Shown in pieces: positions 9,092 through 19,325 of a stretch of 37,516 nt of DNA. The DNA is from Dichelobacter nodosus. GTDB taxonomy: Bacteria > Pseudomonadota > Gammaproteobacteria > Cardiobacteriales > Cardiobacteriaceae. The position numbers were made by a program, and so were the translations under genes. The notes under the pieces were generated by a model. It was not told where the DNA came from. It made no database searches and worked only from the letters and a program-made list of their open reading frames with translations. Every line of letters starts with the position of its first letter. The stretch's first letter is position 1. Where the stretch lies: contig NZ_LGVW01000029.1 of assembly GCF_001263335.1 (NCBI RefSeq), positions 1 to 37,516 of the forward strand, given 5' to 3'.

Positions 9092-9880
9092 CTATAGAGC
9101 AAACATCAGCGATGTTAACAAAAAATCAACCGCCAGCACTGCTAACGATGACAACACGACGGTTTTCGTTGTTGCCTGCGCCATACCTTGCGCCGTCGGC
9201 ACGCATACAAATCCCTGAAAAACGCTAATCGCCGCACACAACCAACCAAAAACCAAACTTTTTACCCCAATCCCCAGCACAATATTTTGATAAAAACCAA
9301 CGCCGCGTTGTAATTGCGACCAAAAAATGCCGTTATCCAACCCCAAATGCGGCACGGCAACCCAATAAGCGCCTACCATCGCAGTGGCAACAAAAATAAT
9401 AGCGAGCAACGGCAATGCCAATAAAGCGCCGAAAAAGCGCGGCACGCCAATTTGCGCGAGCGGCTCAACGCCCATCATCGTCATCGCGTCTAATTGCTCG
9501 GTTGTTTTCATTAAACCAATTTCTGCGGTAATAGCGGATCCGGCGCGTCCGGCAAACAATAAAGCCGTCACCACTGAACCTAATTCACGCATCAAAGAAA
9601 GCGCTACCAAAGTAGACGTTGATTGTTCGGCGCCGAATAACGACATATTAATAAACGCTTGCAGCGCTAAAACCATGCCAACAAATAATCCCGAAACCAT
9701 AATAATGGGTAACGACAACACGCCAGCATGAAACAACGCTTTAATCCACAACATCGGGCGCCGCCATAAAATCGACAATTGCCAATGTAACTGCAGCGTT
9801 AAAAAACTAAACTCGGCTAACGCGGCAAGTTGCGTTAACACATAAACCCCAATTTGATTGATTTTAGCGATGATCCGCAT
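9092..9880 (-). CDS. mlaE: Mla transporter permease MlaE
   Basis: This 262-residue inner-membrane permease has the MlaE/Ttg2B signatures 'SGLFVGMVLALQ', 'RELGSVVTALLFAGRAGSAITAEIG', 'TTEQLDAMTMMGVEP' and the C-terminal 'KTVVLSSLAVLAVDFLLTSLMF'. It forms the membrane core of MlaFEDB, which moves phospholipid between the inner membrane and the periplasmic MlaD tunnel. The start chosen is ATG at 9880 with a strong GGAGG five bases upstream, overlapping the end of mlaF by 17 bases. An earlier in-frame start would add 34 residues lying inside mlaF and is less likely. mlaD follows after 8 bases. Confidence 0.94.
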   Translation of the reverse strand: MRIIAKINQIGVYVLTQLAALAEFSFLTLQLHWQLSILWRRPMLWIKALFHAGVLSLPIIMVSGLFVGMVLALQAFINMSLFGAEQSTSTLVALSLMRELGSVVTALLFAGRAGSAITAEIGLMKTTEQLDAMTMMGVEPLAQIGVPRFFGALLALPLLAIIFVATAMVGAYWVAVPHLGLDNGIFWSQLQRGVGFYQNIVLGIGVKSLVFGWLCAAISVFQGFVCVPTAQGMAQATTKTVVLSSLAVLAVDFLLTSLMFAL

Positions 9881-10679
9881 CTTCGCCTCCCAATAATTCT
9901 TGACGATAATCCACCGCCGGATAATGAAATGCCACTGGACCGTCAGCATAACCATGAAAAAATTGTGCAACCAATGGATCATCGCTTGCCATTAAACGTT
10001 CTGGCGTATCATAGGCAGCGATTTTTCCTGCTGATAGCAATAAAATTTTGTCGGCAATTCGACATACTTCCACCAAATCATGGCTTACTACCAAACTGCT
10101 CATGCCCAAACCACGGTTTAAATTTTTCACCAACGATGTCAACATCGCCAAAGAAATTGGATCCTGCCCCGTAAACGGTTCGTCATAAATCATCAATTCA
10201 GGTTCCATCACCATAGCGCGTGCTAAAGCTGCCCGCCGCGCCATACCGCCGGATAATTCGCTGGGCATTAAATGCGCCGCACCGCGCAATCCCACCGTTT
10301 GCAGTTTTAAGGAAACAATAATATCAATCAGCGCTTGATCCATATTCAAAACTTCTTTCAGCGGAAATGCGACATTTTCACCAACCGTCATATCGGTAAA
10401 CAACGCATTATTTTGAAACATCATGCTTATCCGTCGCCGCAATTGCATCAACTGTTTACGATTAAGTTGCCCGATATCTTCACCCAAAACGGTAATTTTG
10501 CCCTGTTGCGGTTGCAATTGTCCGGTAATTAAACGCATCAAAGTGGTTTTACCGGTGCCGCTTGGTCCCATAATTGCGGTAATTTCGCCGGCGGCAATTT
10601 CCACGCTGATATCATCAAAAATTGTGCGCCCGCCACGCGCAAACCGCACATTTTCTAAACAAACAACTGTTTCCGTCAC
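9864..10679 (-). CDS. mlaF: Mla transporter ATP-binding protein MlaF
   Basis: This is a 271-residue ABC ATPase (numbering from the GTG start). It has Walker A GPSGTGKTT (38-46), signature LSGGMARR (about 142-149), Walker B LMIYDEP (162-168) and H-loop SHD (about 199-201). The C-terminal extension after the nucleotide-binding domain is typical of MlaF, where it clasps the neighbouring subunit. It powers the MlaFEDB lipid transporter at the cytoplasmic face. I prefer GTG at 10679, because GGGAG lies eight bases upstream; the TTG at 10685 is only three bases from the same site. It begins 24 bases after the tamB stop on the same strand, so tamB and mla genes probably share a transcript. Confidence 0.93.
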   Translation of the reverse strand: MTETVVCLENVRFARGGRTIFDDISVEIAAGEITAIMGPSGTGKTTLMRLITGQLQPQQGKITVLGEDIGQLNRKQLMQLRRRISMMFQNNALFTDMTVGENVAFPLKEVLNMDQALIDIIVSLKLQTVGLRGAAHLMPSELSGGMARRAALARAMVMEPELMIYDEPFTGQDPISLAMLTSLVKNLNRGLGMSSLVVSHDLVEVCRIADKILLLSAGKIAAYDTPERLMASDDPLVAQFFHGYADGPVAFHYPAVDYRQELLGGEDADHR

Positions 10680-10703
10680 ACCCAAAACTCCCGCTATAAC
10701 TCG

Positions 10704-13700
10704 TTAATTCGTTTCAAATTCATAAGAAAAATCAACCGCATTTTCCAGCGGCTGCGCGCTCGCTTCCACGCTCAAACGATCGGTAATTTGATAACGCGTT
10801 AAAAATTTGGTGATGCTGGTAAAAAAATCCGATTGCATGCCGATATAAATATCTTCTAAAAGATACTTTCCAGCTTTTAAACCACCAATGCCGAGCTCGA
10901 AAACGTCCAAACCCGTTTTTTCCGCCACACCTTTCGGAAACATGCCCTGCGTTCCTAAAACGGCAGCCGTTTGCAATAAAGCCGTCGAATCCGTTGCCGC
11001 ATCGGGCGGGCGTCCAAAAACCAAATACGACAAAATCGCCGAATCAGGCATTGCCGGATCAGAAGTTAACGTTAACTGCATTTGTTGCACGCTGCCGTGA
11101 ATTCTGGCGCCGGCTTCTACATGTTTAATTTCGCGCAGCACCAAAATATCGAGCACGGGATTGGTAATATCATTGGAAAACGTAATCCAGCCGCGGCGAA
11201 TATCCATTTCCTGCCCGTACAATTCATATTTTCCCTGCGCCACTTCAATCCTGCCGCGCCCTTTTAACGCGCTGTTCGGTTCGGCGACCACGTCTAATTT
11301 ACCAATTAACCGCAATTTTGCTTTGCCGCCGGTAAAAAAAACGCGATCGCCTAATGTCACCGCAATATTGAGAGCCACCGGCGATTTTTGTTCACCGTTT
11401 TTTTCGGATACCGGTTGATTCACAATCACCACATCTGGCGAAATCGCAGTGGCGGAAGACGTATCAGGAATATCAATTTTCGCTTCGGAAATAGCAATAT
11501 TGCCGCGCACCGCAACGCCCGAATCAGGACGAATGCGAATATCAAAATTTGGGCTGGCAATTAAACGGATTTTTTTCGAATTGGCTAAAAGTAATTCTTT
11601 TCCTGATAACGCCAATTGCATGGTCAGCGGCTGCAAACGCAAAACGCCGTCTGCCGTTAAATTGCCTTTGGGTGTGCCGATATTACCTTTAATATCAATA
11701 TCACCGCTTTTTTGCGCGCTGATGCGTAAACGAATATCTTTTAATTCCGTTGCGTATTCCGGCACCACAACTTTGCCGTTTTCTAAAAAAATCTCGCCAT
11801 AAACCCGCGGTTTTGCCACCGCGCCGGAAAAAGAAACATCGCCTTTAACGCGTCCTGTTAATTCCGAAATTTGCGGCACTAAATAGCGAAACGTTCCCAC
11901 GTCAGCGATATCTAAATTTAACGTTCCTTGAATGTGCGGTTGCGAAAATTGACTGATTAACGCTTCCGCGCGCACGCGTCCGCTATCGCCTAAATCAAGC
12001 AATAAACGGTTATTAACTTGCGTCGCGCTCATTTTGCTTTCCAGCGTCGCAGTTTTTAAATTGATCATTAAAGGCGGTTTATCCGGCAATATCATTTGAA
12101 TTTTGCCCGCGGTTAATTGCAATTGACTGTGACCGCGCAGCGCACCATTTGCCTCAATTGCCACCGCGCCGGCGCCTTTTAATTGCGTTTCCAGCGTTAT
12201 ATTTTTAGGAATAAAGGCTTGAAAACTTTTGGGATCCAGTTTTTCAATACGATAATCCACTGCCATCGTCGCCGCTTTTTTCGCCGTCACGCACAACGCC
12301 GAAAACGCATCAGCCAAACATAAATCCTCAATACTCAATTTTTCCGCAGCAATATCAATTGCGCTGGGGCGGCGTAATTGCCAATGAAGATCCGTGCCGG
12401 TCAACGTTAATTGCTCCAATTTTCCCGCCCACCGATCGCGCCCGATAAATCCACCTTTGGCTTGCAATGAAGGATTATAGTTACCGCCTTCCGATTGAAG
12501 CGTTACACGATGCGCATCATAACTGCCGTTCGTCGTTAAACGCAGCGCTGGCCATTGTTGATCGGCAACATCAATCCCTTTAAGTTCAATATGATTTTTA
12601 AAAGCACCGCCTGCCGTCAACGCGCTATCGGTTTGCATAGAAAGCGCGCCCAATTTGTACTCCTGATAAGCCAAATGCTCGCCGCTGATTTTAGCTTGCA
12701 AATGCGGCGCTTGCAGCGTGCCGTTTAATTTTGCTTGCGCATACAATTGACCGCTGATTTTGGGATAAAGTGCCGCTAATTTTTTGCCGTCAATCAATAA
12801 ATTAACATCAATTTTTTGCGCGTTAACGTTGCCATCAGCCACAAAATGATTATCGCCAATAAAAATATCGGCTTTATCAATTGCCACGCCATTTTGAGCA
12901 CTTTTGATCTGCATTTCACCTTTTAAGCGTTCGCCCAACCAATGCCCGTCAAGCTTTTTCAAAGCAAGCGCTGCCAACAATTCTTCCGCGTTTTTACTGC
13001 CTTTCGTATGAAATTCAGCGCTGATCTGGCTTGAAAATTCTGGCAATAATTTTTGCAAATTAAGATGCGAAAGCGCGCCGTCAAACGACCAATCGAGCGT
13101 TGGTTGATAATTCAAACGACCATTAAGTTGTGCGGTGCCGTCTAAAGTGTGCACGGTTAACGCTATTTTTTCTGCCGCATTTTGGGTTAACTGCGTTTGC
13201 GCTTGAAAACGGGTTTCTGGAATACTTTCCCCCGCCATTTTGCCCGCGCTTTTTACCGCAATCCCTTGTTTTAAATCGCCGTCAAAATCCAGCGTGCCCT
13301 CGGCATTAATACTTTTTTGCCAACGCAGTTTTTGCCACTGCACCGCGCCTTTTAATTGCGGATTGTCCAATGAACCGCCCAAATGCGCATCAACAGCAAT
13401 GGCGCCGCCCAAATCCGCCGCCAATTTTTCCAAAGCGCGCGCATCAATTTTCAGTGACAAATCCGCTCGCTCGGGACGCGCAAAACCGTTTGCTGTTATC
13501 AAATTATCGGCGAAATTTAATTTAAATTGATCGACTTTTAATTCTTTGCCCAATAATTCCACGCGTCCGCTGCCATTAATGGGATATTTTTGCCAGTGTC
13601 CGAATAAATTTTGTAGCTGCAATTGGGCGGAAATACCTTCTTCCGTTTGTTTTCCTTCGCTGCTGATGGAACCTTCTAATTTCAAATCCAAATTTTGGTT

Positions 13701-14798
13701 GTATTGCCGCGCGTCAATGTGATCAAAAGCCAAATGCGTTTGCCAAGAAAAGGGCGCCGTATGCACATCGCCGGTTAAACGCGCGCTACCGCCTAAAGTA
13801 TGCACCACGGCATCAAGCATACGAACGGCATCAGGCGCCAATTGCGCGCTCAATTCCAAATCCGCCGCCGGAATATTTTTGCCAGTAACCGCGGTTTTAA
13901 CGTTCAAATTTAAATCGTCAAACGCGCCCACCAATTGCGCACTACCTTCTTTAATGGCGACGGCATCGGGCGCATAAAAAACCGTCCAATTGCTATTTAA
14001 ATCTAAATGTTGTTTTGCCAGTTCAACGATTGCCTGCGTTTTTAATTCCGCTTTCAACGCGCCCTCGGCAACCAATTTAACGTGAGGACGCAACGCGCTG
14101 CCCGTTATCGCTAATTGCGCAGTTTGTTTTTGCTGCGGGAAATCCAACTGCGTATCGGCAGCAATATCAAGCGGATAATCGCCGGTCAAATCCAGCGCGC
14201 CGTGAACGTTTAATTGTGCCGGCGGTAATTCGGATTCTGGTAACAATTGATCGGCTTGCAACGCGGTTTTAAGCGTGATGCGGCTGCCGGCGCCGTGCAA
14301 TTCCGCGGAAAAAGTATCAAGCGCTAACAGATTTTTTCCGGATTGCTTAACATTTAATTGTTCAATTGCCAGCCGATCAATATCAATAATCAACGGCAAT
14401 CGAATTTCCGGCAACTGCTTTGGCAACGGCGCCGATGGCGTGTCATCGTTTTTTGGGGATTCCGGCAAATCGATTTCCAAAGCGGTAGCGCTTAATTCGC
14501 GCACGTGAAATCGTTTTGCTTCAAAAGAAACCGCGCTATCGATGATGAACTGATCGCTGTGCAGATTCAGTCCCGCACCGGAAAAGGAACAATTACGCCA
14601 AATTTGCTGTGCGAATAAATGTCCACTAATGGCATCGCAGTGCAATTTAAAAGGTGTTAAATGATTAATCATTGTCGGTATTTTTTTAAAACCGCGTTCA
14701 GTGGTTAATAAAAGAAACGCGGTAATCGTCAGCGCAAACAATAAAAAAACACTGCCTAACAGTAACCGTTTAAAAAAAATCCCGATTGTTTTTACCAT
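10704..14798 (-). CDS. tamB: Translocation and assembly module protein TamB
   Basis: This very long protein (1364 residues; E. coli TamB is 1259) has one N-terminal membrane anchor (about 8-31), then a continuous repetitive beta-rich region. It ends in the conserved DUF490/TamB domain with 'ARIHGSVQQMQLTLTSDPAMPDSAILSYLVFGRPP' split around residues 1255-1290. TamB spans the periplasm as a hydrophobic groove. It works with TamA in outer-membrane protein insertion and is implicated in phospholipid transport to the outer membrane. The start chosen is ATG at 14798 with AGGA upstream; an in-frame TTG at 14813 is also possible. tamA lies directly upstream (70-base gap) and mlaF directly downstream. 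Confidence 0.95.
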   Translation of the reverse strand: MVKTIGIFFKRLLLGSVFLLFALTITAFLLLTTERGFKKIPTMINHLTPFKLHCDAISGHLFAQQIWRNCSFSGAGLNLHSDQFIIDSAVSFEAKRFHVRELSATALEIDLPESPKNDDTPSAPLPKQLPEIRLPLIIDIDRLAIEQLNVKQSGKNLLALDTFSAELHGAGSRITLKTALQADQLLPESELPPAQLNVHGALDLTGDYPLDIAADTQLDFPQQKQTAQLAITGSALRPHVKLVAEGALKAELKTQAIVELAKQHLDLNSNWTVFYAPDAVAIKEGSAQLVGAFDDLNLNVKTAVTGKNIPAADLELSAQLAPDAVRMLDAVVHTLGGSARLTGDVHTAPFSWQTHLAFDHIDARQYNQNLDLKLEGSISSEGKQTEEGISAQLQLQNLFGHWQKYPINGSGRVELLGKELKVDQFKLNFADNLITANGFARPERADLSLKIDARALEKLAADLGGAIAVDAHLGGSLDNPQLKGAVQWQKLRWQKSINAEGTLDFDGDLKQGIAVKSAGKMAGESIPETRFQAQTQLTQNAAEKIALTVHTLDGTAQLNGRLNYQPTLDWSFDGALSHLNLQKLLPEFSSQISAEFHTKGSKNAEELLAALALKKLDGHWLGERLKGEMQIKSAQNGVAIDKADIFIGDNHFVADGNVNAQKIDVNLLIDGKKLAALYPKISGQLYAQAKLNGTLQAPHLQAKISGEHLAYQEYKLGALSMQTDSALTAGGAFKNHIELKGIDVADQQWPALRLTTNGSYDAHRVTLQSEGGNYNPSLQAKGGFIGRDRWAGKLEQLTLTGTDLHWQLRRPSAIDIAAEKLSIEDLCLADAFSALCVTAKKAATMAVDYRIEKLDPKSFQAFIPKNITLETQLKGAGAVAIEANGALRGHSQLQLTAGKIQMILPDKPPLMINLKTATLESKMSATQVNNRLLLDLGDSGRVRAEALISQFSQPHIQGTLNLDIADVGTFRYLVPQISELTGRVKGDVSFSGAVAKPRVYGEIFLENGKVVVPEYATELKDIRLRISAQKSGDIDIKGNIGTPKGNLTADGVLRLQPLTMQLALSGKELLLANSKKIRLIASPNFDIRIRPDSGVAVRGNIAISEAKIDIPDTSSATAISPDVVIVNQPVSEKNGEQKSPVALNIAVTLGDRVFFTGGKAKLRLIGKLDVVAEPNSALKGRGRIEVAQGKYELYGQEMDIRRGWITFSNDITNPVLDILVLREIKHVEAGARIHGSVQQMQLTLTSDPAMPDSAILSYLVFGRPPDAATDSTALLQTAAVLGTQGMFPKGVAEKTGLDVFELGIGGLKAGKYLLEDIYIGMQSDFFTSITKFLTRYQITDRLSVEASAQPLENAVDFSYEFETN

Positions 14799-14868
14799 CA
14801 AATCCTGCCCCAAATTGAAAAAGATGCCGAACCGTTTTTCGCGTACAGTAAACGTCCGTTACAAATGT

Positions 14869-16668
14869 TTATAAATCCAATTGCGTTCCAATGGTGAGAT
14901 GAATGCGCACATTGTCGCCGTAATCTTTGTCAAAACCGTGCCCCAAATCGAGGTGAATGGGCCCGACGGGCGATTTCCAATGCACGCCTAATCCCGCGCC
15001 CACTTTTGCTTTAAAATCATCTTTAAAGGCATCGCCAGCGTCTACAAATGCCGCCGCTGCCCAATCGTCTTTAAAATAATATTCATATTCTAAAGAAGTG
15101 GTTGCAAGATATTTGCCGCCGATGTTGGTATTGGAGCTGTCGCGCGGACCGATATATTCATAACCATAACCGCGAATGCTGCGGTCGCCGCCGGCAAAAT
15201 AACGAAAACTCGGCGGTAAGCGTTGATAATCATCTGCCCAATTGGCGCCCAAATCGATTCGTCCAATCACGCGATTTTTGGCGTTAAATGGTTGAATATA
15301 AACGGCGCGAGCATTCGTTTGCGCAAAACTGATATCGCTTAATACGTTTTCAACGCCGCCTAATACTTCAAATTGAAATTGATATCCGGCATCGGGATTG
15401 AAGCGGTTATCGTTGGAGTTGTACGTCACGCTCACGCTGGGATACGTTAAAACTACTTCGTCTTTATCATTGCCGATGGTGAATTTTTCATATGCGGTGG
15501 TGATGCCCGCGCGCCAATCCCAATGATTTACGCGCCAGTTGTAACCGCCGCCGATAAAGCCGCGCCGGCTGGTGTAGCCCGTATCTTTAATTCTGCCGCC
15601 AAAATTGAGGTAGTAATAATCGGTGCTGGGGTGCGCCGCAGGAATGCGGTACATATTATTGAATTCACTATTTTTTCTCGAGGCATATAAACTGCTGGAA
15701 AAATTATGTCCATAACGATTGACCCAGCGCCAATCAAAATCGATTTTGCCGCGAATGCCAGAATCGGTGGAATAACCAATACCCAAAGCATAATGTTTGT
15801 TTTTATTCATTGTTAACTGCGCATCAATGGGCACAATTTTTTGTTCGGGATCAGGTTTTCCGCCCACTAAAACTTGCCGAAAATAACCGCTACTTTGTAA
15901 ATCTTGTTGCAATTGCGTGATTTTGCGCGCTTCGTAAACCTCACCCTCGCGAATAGTAACAAAGCGTTGCAATAATGATTCATCGAGCGGCAAAATTTTG
16001 GGATTTTCGGATTGTTCGGCATTACTAAATTGCGTTTTTCCGAAATGATAACGTTGACCGCTGTCGTAATGAATCGCGATATCGGCGCTGTTTTGATCGG
16101 TATCAACGGCGATGCGTTTGGTATCAAATTTTCCATCAAAATAACCTTTGCGCGTTCCTAAAGCGGTGTATTCGTTTTTATACGTTTCATATTGTTGATG
16201 ATTGAGCGCTTTGCCGGTTTTAAACGGGTGTTTAGTCATCAATTGACGAAATTCTGCATCTTCTTTAGCTTCGCCTTCGGTTTTAATATCAATCGTACGA
16301 ATTAACGCCGGCGCGCCTAAATCCACGGTATAAATCACTTTAATTTTTTGATCGTTTAATTGTTTTTTATCAACGCGCACGTTGCTGTGATAATAACCAA
16401 ATGGTTGTTGCGAGCGCTGAATTTCTTCCACGCCGTTTTCAATTAAATAATTGATATAACTTGGTTGCGTAATTTTTTCGTTTTTCACGCGCGACAACGC
16501 CAAAAAAGCGCGGGCGTTTTCTAACTGTTTTTTATCCTTAATACCTTGAATTTCAATTTCGCTAATCTTTTGATCGCGCAATGATTCTAAAGATTCTTGC
16601 GCCGCCGCGCTCACCATCACCGCACCTGCTAATGCACAAATGCCATATCGCCAAGTTTTATTAAACAT
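14869..16668 (-). CDS. tamA: Outer-membrane assembly protein TamA (Omp85 family)
   Basis: This 599-residue Omp85-family outer-membrane protein has a signal peptide (about 1-22, VSAAAQ region). An N-terminal POTRA region (about 30-270) contains 'VIYTVDLGAPALIRTIDI'. The 16-strand barrel has the diagnostic 'GGDRSIRGYGYEYIGP' loop and a C-terminal beta-signal ending '...LTIGTQLDL'. TamA partners with TamB in inserting a subset of outer-membrane proteins. The start is ATG at 16668, two bases after the murJ stop and preceded by AAGGGA. Longer in-frame alternatives run into murJ and lack a signal peptide, so they are rejected. The murJ-tamA-tamB order makes co-expression very likely. Confidence 0.94.
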   Translation of the reverse strand: MFNKTWRYGICALAGAVMVSAAAQESLESLRDQKISEIEIQGIKDKKQLENARAFLALSRVKNEKITQPSYINYLIENGVEEIQRSQQPFGYYHSNVRVDKKQLNDQKIKVIYTVDLGAPALIRTIDIKTEGEAKEDAEFRQLMTKHPFKTGKALNHQQYETYKNEYTALGTRKGYFDGKFDTKRIAVDTDQNSADIAIHYDSGQRYHFGKTQFSNAEQSENPKILPLDESLLQRFVTIREGEVYEARKITQLQQDLQSSGYFRQVLVGGKPDPEQKIVPIDAQLTMNKNKHYALGIGYSTDSGIRGKIDFDWRWVNRYGHNFSSSLYASRKNSEFNNMYRIPAAHPSTDYYYLNFGGRIKDTGYTSRRGFIGGGYNWRVNHWDWRAGITTAYEKFTIGNDKDEVVLTYPSVSVTYNSNDNRFNPDAGYQFQFEVLGGVENVLSDISFAQTNARAVYIQPFNAKNRVIGRIDLGANWADDYQRLPPSFRYFAGGDRSIRGYGYEYIGPRDSSNTNIGGKYLATTSLEYEYYFKDDWAAAAFVDAGDAFKDDFKAKVGAGLGVHWKSPVGPIHLDLGHGFDKDYGDNVRIHLTIGTQLDL

Positions 16669-16670
16669 GC

Positions 16671-18197
16671 TTATCCCTTCCTTAATTGTCGCCAGCGTAC
16701 GCCAACCGCGTAAAGGCTGATGACGTAAATAACGATGCCTATCATAATTAATGCGCCTAAATAGCCCACGCGCATTCCGGTTGAACGCGAGAGCCAAGTA
16801 TCCATACTTCCTTGTAAATAATAAAGAAATAAAGCCATAATGCTGTTTGCGGTCACGATTTGAAACAGGGGACGCTTCAAAGAAAAACGCGCCAATCGCC
16901 CTTCTCGATATAAAAAATAGAAAAGCAAAGCAACATTGACCACCGCGGCAACGCTACTTGCCAATGCCAATCCCACATGTCCCCATAAACGGCTGAACAA
17001 AACCGCAACCATTATATTGGTTGCCATTGCCACAATGCCTGCTTTTACCGGCGTTTTCGTATCTTGCCGCGCATAAAATGCCGGCGCTAAAATTTTCACT
17101 AATACTAAAAAAACCGCCGCGCAGCCGTAAGCGCGCAAACTCATTGTTGTCATTAAAACATCGTGTTCTAAAAAATTTCCGCCGTAAAAAAGCGTTACCA
17201 AAATCGATGGCGCCAACATTACCAGCCCCGTTGAAGCTGCAGAACCGATTAATAAACCCCAGCGCAGCGCCCAGATTAAAGTATCCGTGAATTGCGTTTC
17301 ATTATTTTGCGCTTTTAATGCGCTTAATTTCGGCAAAATAACCGTACCTAACGCCACGCCGACCAAAGCAATCGGCAATTCTACCATTCGATCGGAATAA
17401 TAAAGCCATGAAATGCTGCCGGTTGCGAGCATAGATGCCAAAAAAGTATTCATTAAAACCGTTAATTGCCCGACGGAAGAACCGAATAAAGTAGGAATCA
17501 TCAAGCGCAAAATTTTTTGCACGCCAGCGTGATAAAAACCCCACCGCGGCATAACTAATAATTTTAATTTCCACAATAACGGCAATTGAATTGCCAATTG
17601 AATAATCCCGCCGATTAATACCGCCCAAGCGAGTTCAATGCCGCTGCTATCAGCATAAAAAGCGCGCCAAACGCATGCCATAATCAAAGTGATATTGAGA
17701 AAAACGGGCGTCAGCGCCGGCAGGGAAAAATAACCAAAGGTATTTAAAATGCCGCCTGCCATCGCAGTTAATGAAATCAATAAAATATAGGGAAAAAGAA
17801 TTGCCAACATTTCTTTGGCAAGTAAAAACTGTTCGGGTTTTGCGGTTAATCCGTGCGCCACGGCAAAAATTACGCCGCCCGCGCCAAAAACGCCCAAAAT
17901 CGTAATCACTAATAAAATGCCTAACAGCGTGCCGCTGGTATAACGCAATAAATCCGTTAATGCCGCCGGCGATGTGCTACGCGTGGCGGAAAAAACCGGC
18001 ACAAAAGCGTTTGCAAAACCGCCTTCGGCAAAAAACCGGCGCAATGTGTTAGGAATGCGTAACGCGGCAAAAAAAGGATCGGTAATGGTGACGCCGAAAT
18101 AGCGCGCAATCAGCATATCGCGCAATAATCCTAATACACGGCTGATTAACGTCATGATTGAAAAAACGGCTGATGATTTTGCCAACGAACTGATCAT
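16671..18197 (-). CDS. murJ: Lipid II flippase MurJ
   Basis: This 508-residue polytopic membrane protein of the MOP superfamily has about 14 transmembrane spans. Its conserved N-terminus is 'MTLISRVLGLLRDMLIARYFG', followed by 'DPFFAALRIPNTLRRFFAEGGFANAFVPVF', a near-invariant MurJ block (split across about 38-67). It flips lipid II across the inner membrane for peptidoglycan assembly. The ATG at 18197 overlaps the metF stop codon by four bases (ATGA), which fixes the start and implies translational coupling. A GTG 12 bases upstream is less likely. tamA begins two bases after its stop. Confidence 0.95.
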   Translation of the reverse strand: MISSLAKSSAVFSIMTLISRVLGLLRDMLIARYFGVTITDPFFAALRIPNTLRRFFAEGGFANAFVPVFSATRSTSPAALTDLLRYTSGTLLGILLVITILGVFGAGGVIFAVAHGLTAKPEQFLLAKEMLAILFPYILLISLTAMAGGILNTFGYFSLPALTPVFLNITLIMACVWRAFYADSSGIELAWAVLIGGIIQLAIQLPLLWKLKLLVMPRWGFYHAGVQKILRLMIPTLFGSSVGQLTVLMNTFLASMLATGSISWLYYSDRMVELPIALVGVALGTVILPKLSALKAQNNETQFTDTLIWALRWGLLIGSAASTGLVMLAPSILVTLFYGGNFLEHDVLMTTMSLRAYGCAAVFLVLVKILAPAFYARQDTKTPVKAGIVAMATNIMVAVLFSRLWGHVGLALASSVAAVVNVALLFYFLYREGRLARFSLKRPLFQIVTANSIMALFLYYLQGSMDTWLSRSTGMRVGYLGALIMIGIVIYVISLYAVGVRWRQLRKG

Positions 18198-19048
18198 AAT
18201 GCGTACCACCCTAAACGTTTTGCAATTTCAATTAAAGCATCGGCGCGATTCATCGTGTAAAAATGCAAACCAGGGACGCCTTCTGACACTAATCGTTGGC
18301 ATAATTGCGAGACAACGTCCGCGCCAAAATCCAATAATGAAGCGCTATCTTCTTGATAAGATTCCAAACGTGTGCGAATCCAGCGCGGAATTTCCGTGCC
18401 GCAATTATCTGAAAACCGCGCCAAACGAACGTAATTCGTAATGGGCATAATGCCCGGCACAATGGGAATGGAAACGCCCATTTTGACTACGTCATCACGA
18501 AACCGTAAATAAGCGTCGCCGTTGAAAAAATATTGCGTTACAGCTTCATTAGCGCCCGCCGCACATTTTTCATAAAAATTAATTAAATCAATTTGTTGTG
18601 TTTGCGCCTGCGGGTGCGTTTCCGGATATGCCGCCACCACAATATGAACGCTGTCGCCCCATTGTTTGCGCACTAAACGCACTAAATCGCGCGCGCTCAT
18701 AATATCGCCTAATTGATAAATTCCGGACGGCATATCGCCGCGTAATAACATAAGATGTTTGATGCCCAATTTTTGATATTGCGCCAACAGCGATGCAATT
18801 GCCCGTTTGTGAGACGCGACGCAGGTAATATGCGGCATAACGGCTCTTTCTGCTTCGCGACACAATGTTTTAACCAAGGCGATGGTTTGATCGCGCGTGG
18901 CGCCGCCGGCGCCGTACGTCACCGAATAATATTCACAATTTAAAAAAGATAACGCTTGACGCACTTCAGCCAGTTTTTTTTCTCCGATTTTCGTTGCTGC
19001 GGGAAAAAATTCGCAACTCAAACGTAATGAATTCGATTTTTCAATCAT
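18194..19048 (-). CDS. metF: 5,10-methylenetetrahydrofolate reductase MetF
   Basis: This 284-residue flavoprotein reduces methylene-THF to methyl-THF for methionine synthesis. Visible features are the catalytic Glu13 in SCEFFP, 'YSVTYGAGGATRDQT', 'HLMLLRGDMPSG' with the flavin-contacting Asp and 'QYFFNGDAYLRFRDD' in the folate-binding region. The start chosen is ATG at 19048, one base after the stop of the upstream lipoprotein gene. A TTG 27 bases earlier would overlap that gene, and neither has a strong ribosome site, so translation may be coupled. Its end overlaps murJ by four bases. A one-carbon gene inside an envelope operon is functionally unexpected. Confidence 0.92.
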   Translation of the reverse strand: MIEKSNSLRLSCEFFPAATKIGEKKLAEVRQALSFLNCEYYSVTYGAGGATRDQTIALVKTLCREAERAVMPHITCVASHKRAIASLLAQYQKLGIKHLMLLRGDMPSGIYQLGDIMSARDLVRLVRKQWGDSVHIVVAAYPETHPQAQTQQIDLINFYEKCAAGANEAVTQYFFNGDAYLRFRDDVVKMGVSIPIVPGIMPITNYVRLARFSDNCGTEIPRWIRTRLESYQEDSASLLDFGADVVSQLCQRLVSEGVPGLHFYTMNRADALIEIAKRLGWYAL

Positions 19049-19049
19049 A

Positions 19050-19289
19050 TTAACGAGATACGGGAACCGGCTCAATTAATAATACGGTTTTACTATTAAC
19101 AATATAACTTTGTTCGTTAACATCTTGAAAGCGATAATAGCCGTCGTTATCTAATTTAGGTTTGGCGCGCGCGTATAAAGAGTCTCCCGTTAACATTTTT
19201 ATTTCGTATAACGTATGCTTATCAGCTAAGGAGCCGATGCAACCGTTTAATAAAATGATCGCCACGCCGACACATAATCCTTTGAGCAT
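19050..19289 (-). CDS. YgdI/YgdR-family (DUF903) small lipoprotein
   Basis: This 79-residue lipoprotein has signal peptide and lipobox ILLNGC (Cys17). It is followed by a compact SH3-like beta domain of the YgdI/YgdR type: 'YEIKMLTGDSLYARAKPKLD' then 'GYYRFQDVNEQSYIVNSKTVLLIE'. The function of the family is unknown; it is expected on the periplasmic face of a membrane. The start is ATG at 19289 with AGGTGG upstream. It is the first gene of the long minus-strand envelope run, with a good promoter upstream. The metF start follows its stop after one base. Confidence 0.85.
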   Translation of the reverse strand: MLKGLCVGVAIILLNGCIGSLADKHTLYEIKMLTGDSLYARAKPKLDNDGYYRFQDVNEQSYIVNSKTVLLIEPVPVSR

Positions 19290-19325
19290 AATCCACCTAA
19301 ATTTTAGAAAATTATTTGGGGCGGA

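Noticed and set aside
16669-16797. Longer start for tamA overlapping murJ
   Set aside because: The extension is the murJ end in another frame, lacks a signal peptide, and the ATG at 16668 has both a ribosome site and a proper signal sequence.
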